Origin: Flammeovirgaceae bacterium UBA1842
GTDB taxonomy: Bacteria > Bacteroidota > Bacteroidia > Cytophagales > Cyclobacteriaceae
Length of the DNA stretch: 64,000 nt
Assembly: GCA_002338655.1 (NCBI GenBank)
Contig: DDIU01000034.1
Location: 59,034-123,033 of the forward strand
Direction of reading: 5' to 3'
Shown: piece after piece, positions 47,401-55,230 of the stretch
Position numbering within the stretch: position 1 is the first letter of the stretch
Layout of the letters: each line of letters begins with the position of its first letter
Program-made: the position numbers and the translations under genes
Notes under the pieces: generated by a model
What the model was told of the DNA's origin: nothing
What the model saw: only the letters and a program-made list of their open reading frames with translations
The model's database searches: none

Positions 47401-50400
47401 CAGGTGTTACAACATAAACAGCATTTAAAGTAGCACTTGTTAAATTTTGTAATGTTTCAGCAATCATGCCACTTCCCGTTCCAGCTGTGATTTGTGTTAG
47501 GCCAGCAGGCAAAGCGTTCCTCACCCAAGTATAAGTACTGGTGCCACCAAGACCGTTTGTTATGTTATCAGGGCTTACGCTAAAAGCAACATTACTACAT
47601 TCTACCGCTCTAGTTATATTAGCCCCAACTGGTTCTGGATCAACAGTTATAGTCACTACCTGAGTTGGTCCAACACATAAACCAGGAGCGGGACTGGTTG
47701 CTGTAATCTCATAAGTTACGGAACCTGGAGCTCCTGATGTATTGGTAAGGGTATGTGGAATCTGCCCAGGGCCGCTATTTCCAACGGCTGCACCACCCAC
47801 TGATCCAGTTTTGGAATTTACTACCCAAGAAAATATACTTCCCCCAATTGAAGAAGTTAATATTAAATTGGCACCAGCAGTACCATCATTTACTTGTTCG
47901 CCACTACACAATTCTAATGTAGTAGGTGATGTCATGGTAGGACGAGCATGTACAGTCACTGGATAAGGAGCAGCTGCAGGGCTGATACATCCCGTAGCAT
48001 TTAATTCAGTAACTGTAATAGAAGCACTTGTGACACCAATATTTACGATTATAGAAGATGTTCCCTGACCACTAACTATGGATCCAAGGGAACCGATACT
48101 CCAAGTATATGTTGAACTTACAACCGGTGTTGTAATCGAGTACACAACGTTTTGTTCGTTGGTACATACATCCTGATCTCCAGTAATTACTGGTGCTGGA
48201 GGGGCATCGTCAACAATAATATTAATTGAATTAACATTTCCAGGACAACCATCAGAAGAGGTCTCTTGTACTGAAAGAGTGACTCCTGGTGCTATAATAG
48301 TGTTAGGGGCTCGAAGTAAGACAAAAAAGTCGTTAGCTCCTCCTCCTCCAACCAATACTAATTCACCCACACCAGTTGGAATAGTCCAATTGTAAGTAGA
48401 TCCAGGTGTTTGCGTCTCATCAACTTGGAAGAATAATACATTATTGCTTTTACATAATGAAACTGAGGCTGGCGTAGTACCGTCAGGGGCAATAATTGCA
48501 TTATCTTCCGGTCGTGGATTGATAGTAAAAGTTACGGAAGCAATATCTTCGCACGATGTAAGTGTATTTACCACAATGGCATAGAAAATGTCCCCATCAC
48601 TTACGCCATCTACATCCAGATCGTTCGGTACTTCAAATCCAGTTAGGTCTGCCCGCGTTGTCGGTACAGGCCCTGGATCAACAAACCATTCCACTGATCT
48701 ATTGGCTGCTCCGTTTGAGACATTGTCATCTAGGGTAGTTAAATCAATATCATCTTTCGTATTTAAACTGGCTACTGTTTCCTCACAAAATTCAGTTTCA
48801 GCAGCGTTATTACTTGCATCTTGATCGATAGCATCTGGCAAGGTATGTACTGTAAATGTGATAGTTGCATCCTGAGTACATGAAGTATTTAATGAGGTCC
48901 CTGTATCTGTAACCCTTATATAAACTACTTCGGTATTACTGATATCTACATTGGTAGGATCTGGAATTGCATCAATTGGCATTCTTGCTGCATCATCAAA
49001 ATATTCAATGGTTCTATTGGTAGAACCTGGAATTCCGGTTATTGCATCACTATAGGCTGCAATAGTTAAATCTACCCCAACTACCACATCACTACCTTGA
49101 GGTAAATCCTCACAGAGCTCTGGTGTGATATCGTTGGCCACTGGAAGTGGGTTTCTTATCACGTTTACAACATCCGTGGTTGGAGTACATGAACCGAGTG
49201 CACTTGCTACTGACCAAGTCAATGCTGTAGTAGCCACCGGCAAGCCGCTTACCGTAGCGTTTTCATCATGAATATCACTAAATGTCAAGGCTGTAGCTGC
49301 CGCATCTACCAGACTGACATTATCAAACGATAAAAATTCAGTAGTAGAATTATTAAGCATTTTTACCCTAATAACCAGGTTGGTGCCCCCCCCTGTAGCA
49401 AATGTTCCGGATATAGGTGAAGAGGTGAAGTTACCTGTTACCGTACCAACGGTTTGTTCTGGATTAGCATCAATTTGATACGTAAGTTCAATGTAATCTG
49501 CTGGCTCATGGTCTCCCACCTCAAAGGCGTCAATTGATAAAGTAAAATTAGCTATTGCTGAAACATTTATCGTTGCGGAAGTCCAAATGGCCTCTCCGTC
49601 CAGGTCATTTCCTTCAAATGCATTAGATCTTACCTCAAAATGGTCTGAACCATCAAATGATGTTGCGGAAATATCACGAGTCCACCCGAATGTGCCTAAG
49701 CTCTGGTACGTTCCATCAGCAAATCCATTGAAATCTTCGTAAAACAAGAGTCCAGGGTAAGTCCAAGTACCCGTACCCCCGTTATCAGCGGGTGTGGCTC
49801 CAAGTACGAGTGCGTCCGTACAAGTTTCTAATAAGGAAGCGTCATCATCTAGATCAGCATCAGCTGCTGTTGGCAGTAAATCTTGAGTATGTTGAACAGC
49901 CAATGAATTAACACTGTGGCAATTGGTTGGATTAGTATTGCTCTCCACTACAGTCAAATAGGTTTGGGTTGCATTACTTGTTGGGGTAAATTCGAATTCA
50001 GCTCCAGCACCAACACCACCAGTGACTCCTAAGGCAGGTGTATTGGTTGTTTCATCAGTGTAAGCTGTATACCATCTTACGACAAACCCAGCTCCCGGAT
50101 CATCTACAGATATTGTAGCCCCTGTTGGATCTGAAGAACAGGCAACGGCACCTATCGGATTAGTAGGATCGGCTGGACGGGGATTGATAATAATATCTTG
50201 ATCTGCTGGCAGACCCGCTGCGTTACACCCGGTCAAAGTATTGATAATTGAGGTCAATCTTACGGTGTAGGTATCCGGGGTATTTAACAAATCTGCATAG
50301 TCAAGATCAGCAGCAGAAAAAGTTAATGCTCCCGCGGCATTTGTAGTCTTGTTTATCGTTCGGGTTAATACAGCGGGGCCAAGTGGAGGAGGGGCGGCTG

Positions 50401-53338
50401 ATTCATATACTTCGAAATCTATATCATAGTTCTCCACTGAGTTAGGATTAAGATCAAGTGCAATTGAAGGTAATGCCGTTCCAGCTCCATCATTGCAAAT
50501 CGCACCACCAATTGTATATGAGTCAATTGTTGGTGGGGGTGTTCCACTGGTTGCAATAGTAGAAGAGCCTGTTATATTAGCTGAAGGCGCATTGACTGTA
50601 CAGTTTATAGTGGTTCCTAAATCAGTTATCGAAGTTACAATATAAGTATCGGGATCATCAGTTACAACTGTCGATCCAGGTATAGTGTAGGGTGATGAAA
50701 TGCCATTAACAGTTGTTGGATTTCCATTTCGCTCGTAAGTCACATTAAAAGGCCCCGTTCCAGTCATGGTTATAACTGATGCTGGTCCAGGCACTCCACC
50801 GCACACAGAGCCTCCACCGGACATTGTAGCAGTAGGTAGTGGGTCAATTATTATTGTTTCAGGATCTGATAAAGGACTAACGCAGTTAGTTGGATTTGCG
50901 CCCAATGTTTCAACAGTATAATCACCACTTTGTGCCACTGAGCTTAACATTATGGTTTGGGTTGTAACTCCGGTGAATACACCGTCTTTATACCATCGGT
51001 AAGAATTGGCTAATGTATTACTTGAAGAAAGAGTAACGTTACCGCCAAAGCATAAGGTTGTTGCCCCAGAAGGGGTAATTGTTGGTTTAGGTGGTATCGG
51101 ATTGACAATAATAGTAGCTACTGGACTCAATACACTAGAGCAAATTGATCCATTTTGCACAATAGCACGATATCTGTAGTTAGTTTGCACACCCGCTACG
51201 ATTGGTACTAATGGCGTAATTGGATTCCCCACACCTAAACTACCATCCGCAACAAATGCACCTCCATTTACAGACCTTTCCCATCCTCTAATAGTTCCGC
51301 GAAAGGGCAGTGGAACTGTACTGGAAATCAAAATATCAGTAATTACATCGCCAGCGCAAATGGTTTGGGTAGCAGGTGAAATCGAACCTCCACTACTTGT
51401 TCCATAAATATCAACAGTCGTACTTAAATTTCCAGTTTGACAATTATCTCCCAAATAATCATTATTACTGTATCGTAATCTTGCCCTAATATTTCTTTGA
51501 TCAAAAGGATTAGGTTCAGTTCCTATATTAAAGTCAACAGTTACATTCTGAGCAGTATTAGGCGCATCAATAGACACTCCACCCCCACCACTTGTTGTCC
51601 ATAAATATTCAGTAGTACCACCAAAAGTTTGTATAGGAGCAGGATTGGCTACATCAAAGGGTACATCATTAGTGCCATTACATACTTCTGTGTCACCAGT
51701 CATTGGACTAAACATTCCTGTGGTTAATTGATTTCTAATAGTAACCTGAGTCCTTACAGGAGGGCTTTCACAATTAATTCCACCAGAAGGCGCAATATAA
51801 CTTGACCAAACAAAATAATCACCTGGTGTAGTATTATTAGGAACAACCCCACCTGTAGTTGCTGTTAAATTAGCTTGACCTGCTCCGTTGGCTGAATTAG
51901 AAGTCAGGAATGCCCCAATCACACCAGCGTTATCTCTATACCAATTAACTGTTGCATTAGCCGCATTTCCTGTTGTTCTAAAAGTAGGAATTGTACTGTT
52001 ATAACACACTTCCCTATCTACAGGAGATGATGAAAGAGGTGCTTGTACCACAATTACTTGATCAGTAATACTTCTTTCATTATTATTAATTGCATTCCCC
52101 GCTCCATCATAAGCATTACAATAATTCCAATATTCAATTGTAATATTAAAAGTTCGATTTGCATCACCAACCAATGTTGCAGTAGATGTGGTTATAGTTT
52201 CAAGGGTGCCAGCTGGACCAGTAACTGCAGCAGGAAAGTTTACAACCCCAAAAGGATCGGGATTTCCAAGCGCATTAGGAGTTGTAGGGATGAATCCGCC
52301 TGGAATCAATAAGTTACCATTTGCATCTGTAATTTGTGTACCTAAAACCTCGACATTTCTTATGGTATTACCTGGGTCATTTGGGAAACCATAAATAACT
52401 CTAACGTGTCTATCTCTACTATTTAAAGTAAATGGCGCTGGCGCTGCTGCTAAATCAATACAATTTAAATTTGACACATCGTCAAATGACATATTTACAA
52501 ATTCACCTTCACATACCAAATCTGAATTAGCTACAGTTGGTTGTAGTGCCAATCCGCCATCACCTTCTCCAGCTGCATCAGTATTATATGAAGAATAAAC
52601 CACGCTTTGATTGGCATCTGTAGGTGGACAATTTATTGCAGGAGCATTATTCAACCTCACTCTCCAAGTGGAGGAGTAACCACATACGACTTCATTACCT
52701 GGGTAACTAAATCCTGACAAATCGGCATCATATGAAATGAAATAAGTATTTACTCCAGGATTTCCAGATGGGTCTGATTCATACGCACTCAAAAAAGAAG
52801 TTGAACTTCCTCCATCTCCCCAAGATATTATGGAGGTTATCCTAGTAATATCCCAATTTGAAGAATTCCTTAATCTGCGTGTAACCGAAAATGACATTCT
52901 GGTCTTTGGCGAGACCGGAGCACATACATCACTAGGCACATTATTACCCACCCAATTAAAATCATCGCAGGCACGAAGCCAATTATTTTGAGAAATAAGA
53001 TTATTAATATTACCAATAATACCGTCATTGGTGTGATCGATTCTAACTACATCTCCAATACCAATGGGCGATGCAAAACTTATTACTACTTGATTGCTGC
53101 CAGATGCTCCTATTAGGCTAGTAATTGGAGTTACAGCAGCTCCGATCGTTAAAGTCCAATTAGTTAAGCAACCACCGGTGCAATTATACAAAGCACCTAA
53201 ATTCCCATCAAGTGTAACGACAACCTGATCCTGGTTTAAAGTTTCATGACGCGCTTGAGTAGCATTAAGTTGCCCAAATGCAACATTAGAAACAGCCAAT
53301 AAAGACAACAGGAACAGCCAATGAGTATATTTAATCAT
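38462..53338 (-). CDS. Giant (~4958 aa) PKD/Ig-like repeat surface protein with T9SS type B sorting domain
   Basis: I start at the ATG at 53338, which gives a clean signal peptide (MIKYTHWLFLLSLLAVSNVA, ending FGQ); a TTG at 53356 adds six residues. N-terminal ~1-450 is Cys-containing and laid out like the 1268-aa neighbour. Ig/PKD-like modules fill ~450-1900, with a jelly-roll-like insert at ~1185-1350 (FYEDFNGFADGTYQSLGTFGW). Fourteen near-identical ~96-residue repeats occupy ~1900-3245. Diverged repeats of a second kind (CSGxxxxYNIQTDNID) follow, then more modules, a PKD domain at ~4770-4850 (FSWDFGDNSVPST) and the type B sorting domain from ~4860. It is probably a long, thin adhesin or gliding-type filament; ligand unknown. 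Confidence 0.92.
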   Translation of the reverse strand: MIKYTHWLFLLSLLAVSNVAFGQLNATQARHETLNQDQVVVTLDGNLGALYNCTGGCLTNWTLTIGAAVTPITSLIGASGSNQVVISFASPIGIGDVVRIDHTNDGIIGNINNLISQNNWLRACDDFNWVGNNVPSDVCAPVSPKTRMSFSVTRRLRNSSNWDITRITSIISWGDGGSSTSFLSAYESDPSGNPGVNTYFISYDADLSGFSYPGNEVVCGYSSTWRVRLNNAPAINCPPTDANQSVVYSSYNTDAAGEGDGGLALQPTVANSDLVCEGEFVNMSFDDVSNLNCIDLAAAPAPFTLNSRDRHVRVIYGFPNDPGNTIRNVEVLGTQITDANGNLLIPGGFIPTTPNALGNPDPFGVVNFPAAVTGPAGTLETITTSTATLVGDANRTFNITIEYWNYCNAYDGAGNAINNNERSITDQVIVVQAPLSSSPVDREVCYNSTIPTFRTTGNAANATVNWYRDNAGVIGAFLTSNSANGAGQANLTATTGGVVPNNTTPGDYFVWSSYIAPSGGINCESPPVRTQVTIRNQLTTGMFSPMTGDTEVCNGTNDVPFDVANPAPIQTFGGTTEYLWTTSGGGGVSIDAPNTAQNVTVDFNIGTEPNPFDQRNIRARLRYSNNDYLGDNCQTGNLSTTVDIYGTSSGGSISPATQTICAGDVITDILISSTVPLPFRGTIRGWERSVNGGAFVADGSLGVGNPITPLVPIVAGVQTNYRYRAIVQNGSICSSVLSPVATIIVNPIPPKPTITPSGATTLCFGGNVTLSSSNTLANSYRWYKDGVFTGVTTQTIMLSSVAQSGDYTVETLGANPTNCVSPLSDPETIIIDPLPTATMSGGGSVCGGVPGPASVITMTGTGPFNVTYERNGNPTTVNGISSPYTIPGSTVVTDDPDTYIVTSITDLGTTINCTVNAPSANITGSSTIATSGTPPPTIDSYTIGGAICNDGAGTALPSIALDLNPNSVENYDIDFEVYESAAPPPLGPAVLTRTINKTTNAAGALTFSAADLDYADLLNTPDTYTVRLTSIINTLTGCNAAGLPADQDIIINPRPADPTNPIGAVACSSDPTGATISVDDPGAGFVVRWYTAYTDETTNTPALGVTGGVGAGAEFEFTPTSNATQTYLTVVESNTNPTNCHSVNSLAVQHTQDLLPTAADADLDDDASLLETCTDALVLGATPADNGGTGTWTYPGLLFYEDFNGFADGTYQSLGTFGWTRDISATSFDGSDHFEVRSNAFEGNDLDGEAIWTSATINVSAIANFTLSIDAFEVGDHEPADYIELTYQIDANPEQTVGTVTGNFTSSPISGTFATGGGTNLVIRVKMLNNSTTEFLSFDNVSLVDAAATALTFSDIHDENATVSGLPVATTALTWSVASALGSCTPTTDVVNVIRNPLPVANDITPELCEDLPQGSDVVVGVDLTIAAYSDAITGIPGSTNRTIEYFDDAARMPIDAIPDPTNVDISNTEVVYIRVTDTGTSLNTSCTQDATITFTVHTLPDAIDQDASNNAAETEFCEETVASLNTKDDIDLTTLDDNVSNGAANRSVEWFVDPGPVPTTRADLTGFEVPNDLDVDGVSDGDIFYAIVVNTLTSCEDIASVTFTINPRPEDNAIIAPDGTTPASVSLCKSNNVLFFQVDETQTPGSTYNWTIPTGVGELVLVGGGGANDFFVLLRAPNTIIAPGVTLSVQETSSDGCPGNVNSINIIVDDAPPAPVITGDQDVCTNEQNVVYSITTPVVSSTYTWSIGSLGSIVSGQGTSSIIVNIGVTSASITVTELNATGCISPAAAPYPVTVHARPTMTSPTTLELCSGEQVNDGTAGANLILTSSIGGSIFSWVVNSKTGSVGGAAVGNSGPGQIPHTLTNTSGAPGSVTYEITATSPAPGLCVGPTQVVTITVDPEPVGANITRAVECSNVAFSVSPDNITNGLGGTSTYTWVRNALPAGLTQITAGTGSGMIAETLQNLTSATLNAVYVVTPESSDNCFGTPYNVTIPIGPQPVGAAITRANQCSDVAFSVSADNITNGIGGTSTYTWVRNALPAGLTEVTAGTGTGAIAETLQNLTNATINATYVVTPKSANGCDGNSYVITVPIDGEPVGADITRAAACSDVAFSVSADNITNSVASTFTWVRNALPAGLTQVTAGTGTGAIAETLQNLTGGTLNATYVVTPQSGDGCDGATYVVTVPVNPEPVGADITRADACSDVAFSVSPDNISNGVAATFTWVRNALPAGLTQVTAGTGTGAIAETLQNLTGGTLNATYVVTAQSGDGCNSNTYVVTVPVNPEPVGADITRADACSNVAFSVSADNISNGVAATFTWVRNALPAGLTEITAGTGTGAIAETLQNLTGGTLNATYVVTAQSGDGCDGNTYVVTVPVNPEPVGADITRAAACSDVVFSVSADNISNGLGGTSTYTWVRNALPAGLTQIAVGTGTGAIAETLQNLTGGTLNATYVVTPQSADGCDGNTYVVTVPVNPEPVGADVTRAAACSDVAFSVSADNISNGLGGTSTYSWVRNALPAGLTQVTAGTGTGAIAETLQNLTGGTLNATYVVTPQSADGCDGNTYVVTVPVNPEPVGADITRADACSDVAFSVSSDNISNGVASTFTWVRNPLPAGLTQVTAGTGTGAIAETLQNLTGSTLNATYVVTAQSGNGCNSDTYVVTVPVNPEPVGADITRADACSDVAFSVSSDNISNGVTATFTWVRNALPAGLTQVAAGTGTGAIAETLQNLTGGTLNATYVVTAQSGDGCNSDTYVVTVPVNPEPVGADITRAAACSDVAFSVSADNISNGLGGTSTYTWVRNALPAGLTQVTAGTGTGAIAETLQNLSGGTLNATYVVTPQSADGCIGNTYVVTVPVNPEPVGANITRADACSDMAFSVSADNISNGLGGTSTYSWVRNALPAGLTQVTAGTGTGAIAETLQNLTGGTLNATYVVTPQSADGCDGDPYVITVPVNPEPVGADVTRADACSDVAFSVSADNISNGLGGTSTYTWVRNALPAGLTQVTAGTGTGAIAETLQNLTSGTLNATYVVTPQSADGCDGNTYVVTVPVDPEPVGADITRADACSDVAFSVSPDNISNGVAATFTWVRNPLPAGLTQVTAGTGTGAIAETLQNLTGGTLNATYVVTAQSGDGCNSDTYVVTVPVNPEPVGADITRADACSDVAFSVSPDNISNGLGGTSTYTWVRNALPAGLTQIAAGTGTGTIAETLQNLTNGTLNATYVVTPQSADGCDGNTYVITVPVDPEPVGFNDVRTQCSDATLSYNLQALNINNTGSGGNNLLSQFTYTVSSNNGGVPAAADRVAPSIDPITDSYINDTGTDAIITYTVTPFGLIDGCQGNNFTVAFTYTSKPKGFDDTEVTCSDVPLNYNIQTQNIDDVTNGNSVPSDFTYTIISSSGSVSPKPNRTIKSDLPITDNYTNTSPVPVDITYTITPISKGTNCPGVPFDVVFTINPEPLGSDAAIDVCGGGTINFDLQGQISNTIASRFYYTVSSSSPGDVTADPDRPIGSASTAGISTSYNNTSPAPVIITYTVTPIANDGTNCEGNPFTVKFNIIPGPLGVNDNEEVCSGEQINYDIQTDNIDNGGNNIPGRFTYVVSSSNEAVVPTPIALDRTAASDLPITDTFNNTSAGDVTVTYTVTPISLTGGCVGPAFDVNFVIHPAPLGGDDLTGVLCSGDAISYNIQTDNIDNFNALPSEFTYVVTSSDQPNVPAAANRVVFSNADITDTYINTTSSAVNIDYTITPRETGPNNCVGSPFIVRFRIDPEPVLNPALDNTVCSQLSTDVVLSTNGTSVSATSYNIGNVTIDPSLTPLAGNVVFPQNGVNANYIRFDKYKNTTAGPLTVQYEVTPVSNMGCEGTMVVVEVTVLPEPVLDPALSPAPVCSGLPSNVTLGEDAGSVAAATYNIKGISVPGGLTAAAGNAIIGDGQLANAIFNDIYTNTTSVQLTVTYTITPVTAAGCEGESQTVLFAINPSPALANLNDIICSDAATGLTLATLPSSAPATDYEIMDIRPAAGLVVGGGNAGIGTTNNVNYLSADVFTNPTNGVLNVEYDIVPISGPGCRGPQVTAVITVEPEITVIAPGPETLCSGDATSIELRSNTIPSSGNITFDVFATASDPLVNGYTVFSQNLPNNAVAPFYTITDNIVNNSDVVQTVTYEITPRAFGANNGATCSAPTATLVTVTIMPKPKVTASQSFVTICEGQNLDIDLTTTTSIAPGTIEFEITGAVATGGVTGFSPVGTIFVNNDKLLDGLDNPTTSNQTVTYTITPRATGTAAGVCSGTPINIVVTVTPRPTVTPSVTDVRICSGEIVNISLPTDVANSIASWTVAPNANVLGQFDGLGNSLFQSLINTTTTQQVLTYTVEPFLLLDNSCTGNPVVITVTIDPVPDIVIADNQLSICSGETLNVLLDGNSANTTYDVVASSSNPDIIGYASFTATNGDFLNQTIVHNGTTPGTILYTITPRIEQPAPDVDPCKGLPQVIIVTVSPPVDAQIITDDETLCIGNTKAIEFAMQGSAPFKLTLEKTDVNGVVTTEVLDNLASRHVILTTESVSYRILEVEDFYSCIVNPVDEVNITFEFAEADFTINGSKTPAPVTLDFNTGTVDVTFALSNYNPANTYTLAIGDENVTVPGPNFTYTFNKPSDFGTLGYSVVLTVKTPNAFNCNDVENIFIEVLPAQPTVEAFADVLEGCPPLNVNFESFREDLSLSKNVVVENLVWDIDGQKIRTPNPTFTFTQSGTYNVIVTGDNGHGDEAFDNLVITVYPQPEAVFSITQTVVYIPDDGFRPTNRSKGATQFSWDFGDNSVPSTARSPEHFYEQEGEYIVTLNVSNDFGCVDTAIDTVTVEEGGFTKTPNAFTPNTNGPSGGAEFDPNVPGSGDSANDIFLPITQGITEFKMYIYDRWGNLIFFSDNKRVGWDGYNSKGQLLPSGVYIYKLDLILSNGQRTQRVGDVTLIR
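43606..47642 (-). repeat. Fourteen tandem ~288-bp repeats in the giant cargo gene
   Basis: Each unit encodes about 95-97 residues starting PEPVGADITRADACSD and containing TWVRNALPAGLTQVTAGTG. Two length classes are mixed: GLGGTSTYTW (97) and GVAATFTW (95). Protein identity between copies is high, while third codon positions differ widely. Confidence 0.93.
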
Positions 53339-53546
53339 GCCTTTTTTAACATTCAATCAAAATTTAACAGCTAAAAATAGTAATTATCTAAGTAATTCCA
53401 CGCACTTGATGAAATTTCTGAGCCAATTACTTAAATCTCTCATTAATAAGCCATTCCATAATGAGGTAACCTATTATTTAGATCTGAAAAGAAAGATTTT
53501 TTTGATTTAAAATGTCTCCTTACTAAGTATTGTCAAGTTAATCCGA

Positions 53547-53554
53547 TACTTTTG
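53547..53554 (+). promoter_or_regulatory. pyrG promoter -7 element
   Basis: TACTTTTG fits TAnnTTTG exactly, 42 bases before the pyrG ATG. A TTG lies 14 bases upstream, closer than the usual -33 position. Confidence 0.55.
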
Positions 53555-53596
53555 CATCCCATAAGTTTAACAACAATAAATCATATCAAGTAACTT

Positions 53597-55210
53597 ATGG
53601 CCACGGCAAAATATATCTTCGTCACCGGTGGTGTGACTTCTTCTCTAGGAAAAGGAATAATATCAGCTTCGCTGGGCAAATTGCTACAGGCCAGAGGTTT
53701 TAATGTAACCATTCAAAAATTTGACCCTTATATCAATATTGATCCAGGTACCCTGAATCCTTATGAACATGGCGAATGCTTTGTTACAGATGATGGTGCA
53801 GAAACCGACCTTGACCTGGGTCATTATGAGCGTTTCCTCAATTCACCTACTTCACAAGCCAATAATGTAACTACAGGCCGTATTTATAATAATGTGATCA
53901 CTAAAGAACGTAAAGGTGAATATCTTGGTAAAACGGTCCAGGTGGTACCCCATATTACTGATGAAATAAAAAAGAACATTTTTCAATTGGGCGAAACTGG
54001 AAAATTCGATTTTGTCATTACCGAAATCGGTGGTTGTGTGGGTGATATAGAGTCTTTACCCTTTATTGAAGCTGTTAGGCAGGTAAAGTGGGATGTGGGC
54101 ACCAACAATTTTCTGGTTATCCACCTTACTTTGATACCTTATTTAAGTGCTGCAAAGGAATTGAAAACAAAACCAACGCAGCATTCGGTAAAACAATTAC
54201 TTGAAGCGGGAATTCAGCCTGACATTTTGGTTTGCCGCTCTGAACATCATTTACCGCTGGAAATACGAAAAAAACTAGCTTTATTCTGCAACGTACATAT
54301 CAATTCGGTGATAGAAGCACTGGATGCGGAAACCATTTATGATGTTCCCATTCTAATGCGGAAAGAAAAGCTGGCTGAACGCGTTCTGGCGAAATTGAAG
54401 ATCAATCACAAAGAAGAGCCTGATTTAGAGCAGTGGAAATCGTTCTTAGGTAAACTGAAAAACCCAACGGATGAAGTAGAGATTGGGCTTGTAGGTAAAT
54501 ATGTTGAACTTCCTGATGCTTATAAATCTATCGTAGAATCATTTATCCATGCAGGTGCTGCTAACGAATGCAAAGTAAACATTCATTGGATTTCTTCAGA
54601 AACCATTAACGAAAAGAATACTAAAACGATATTAGGGAATTTAGACGGTGTCTTAGTGGCTCCGGGTTTCGGTGAAAGAGGGATTCAAGGTAAAATCGAA
54701 GCAATTAAATACGTTAGGGAAAATAATATTCCCTTTTTTGGAATCTGCTTGGGAATGCAATGTGCAGTTGTTGAATTTGCAAGAAATGTGCTCCATTTAA
54801 GTAAGGCTTCATCCACTGAAATAGATCAAAAATCACCTGATCCCGTTATAGATTTGATGGAAGATCAAAAAAAAGTGACCAATATGGGTGGAACCATGCG
54901 ACTTGGTGCTTATCCTTGCAAACTCAAAAAAGGAAGCAAGGCTAACGGGGTCTATGGCAAACTCAATATTAGTGAGCGCCATCGTCACCGATATGAATTT
55001 AACAATAAGTACCTGGAGAAAATGGAAAAAGCAGGTTTAAAAGCAACGGGTATCAACCCTGAAACAGGACTTGTCGAAATTATTGAACTTGATAACCATC
55101 CATGGTTTATAGGCACTCAATTTCACCCTGAACTCAAGAGTACCGTTCTGAATCCTCATCCCTTATTTGTCAAATTTGTGGAAGCAGCCATCATAAAAAA
55201 GAAATCATAA
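53597..55210 (+). CDS. pyrG: CTP synthase
   Basis: 537 residues, full length. It makes CTP from UTP with glutamine as nitrogen donor. The synthetase domain opens with KYIFVTGGVTSSLGKGI (P-loop), has FDPYINIDPGTLNPYEHGECFVTDDGAETDLDLGHYERF and KTVQVVPHIT; the class I glutaminase domain has FFGICLGMQC (nucleophile Cys) and a C-terminal GTQFHPELKS with the His-Glu pair. It is followed after 20 bases by yidC, the usual Bacteroidota arrangement. Confidence 0.97.
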   Translation: MATAKYIFVTGGVTSSLGKGIISASLGKLLQARGFNVTIQKFDPYINIDPGTLNPYEHGECFVTDDGAETDLDLGHYERFLNSPTSQANNVTTGRIYNNVITKERKGEYLGKTVQVVPHITDEIKKNIFQLGETGKFDFVITEIGGCVGDIESLPFIEAVRQVKWDVGTNNFLVIHLTLIPYLSAAKELKTKPTQHSVKQLLEAGIQPDILVCRSEHHLPLEIRKKLALFCNVHINSVIEALDAETIYDVPILMRKEKLAERVLAKLKINHKEEPDLEQWKSFLGKLKNPTDEVEIGLVGKYVELPDAYKSIVESFIHAGAANECKVNIHWISSETINEKNTKTILGNLDGVLVAPGFGERGIQGKIEAIKYVRENNIPFFGICLGMQCAVVEFARNVLHLSKASSTEIDQKSPDPVIDLMEDQKKVTNMGGTMRLGAYPCKLKKGSKANGVYGKLNISERHRHRYEFNNKYLEKMEKAGLKATGINPETGLVEIIELDNHPWFIGTQFHPELKSTVLNPHPLFVKFVEAAIIKKKS

Positions 55211-55230
55211 GTATTATATAATTAATAGTA

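Noticed and set aside
43606..47642. Regularly spaced repeats that could be mistaken for a CRISPR array
   Set aside because: Units are about 288 bases, fully in frame and coding, with no short repeat-spacer pattern; no cas genes in the window.
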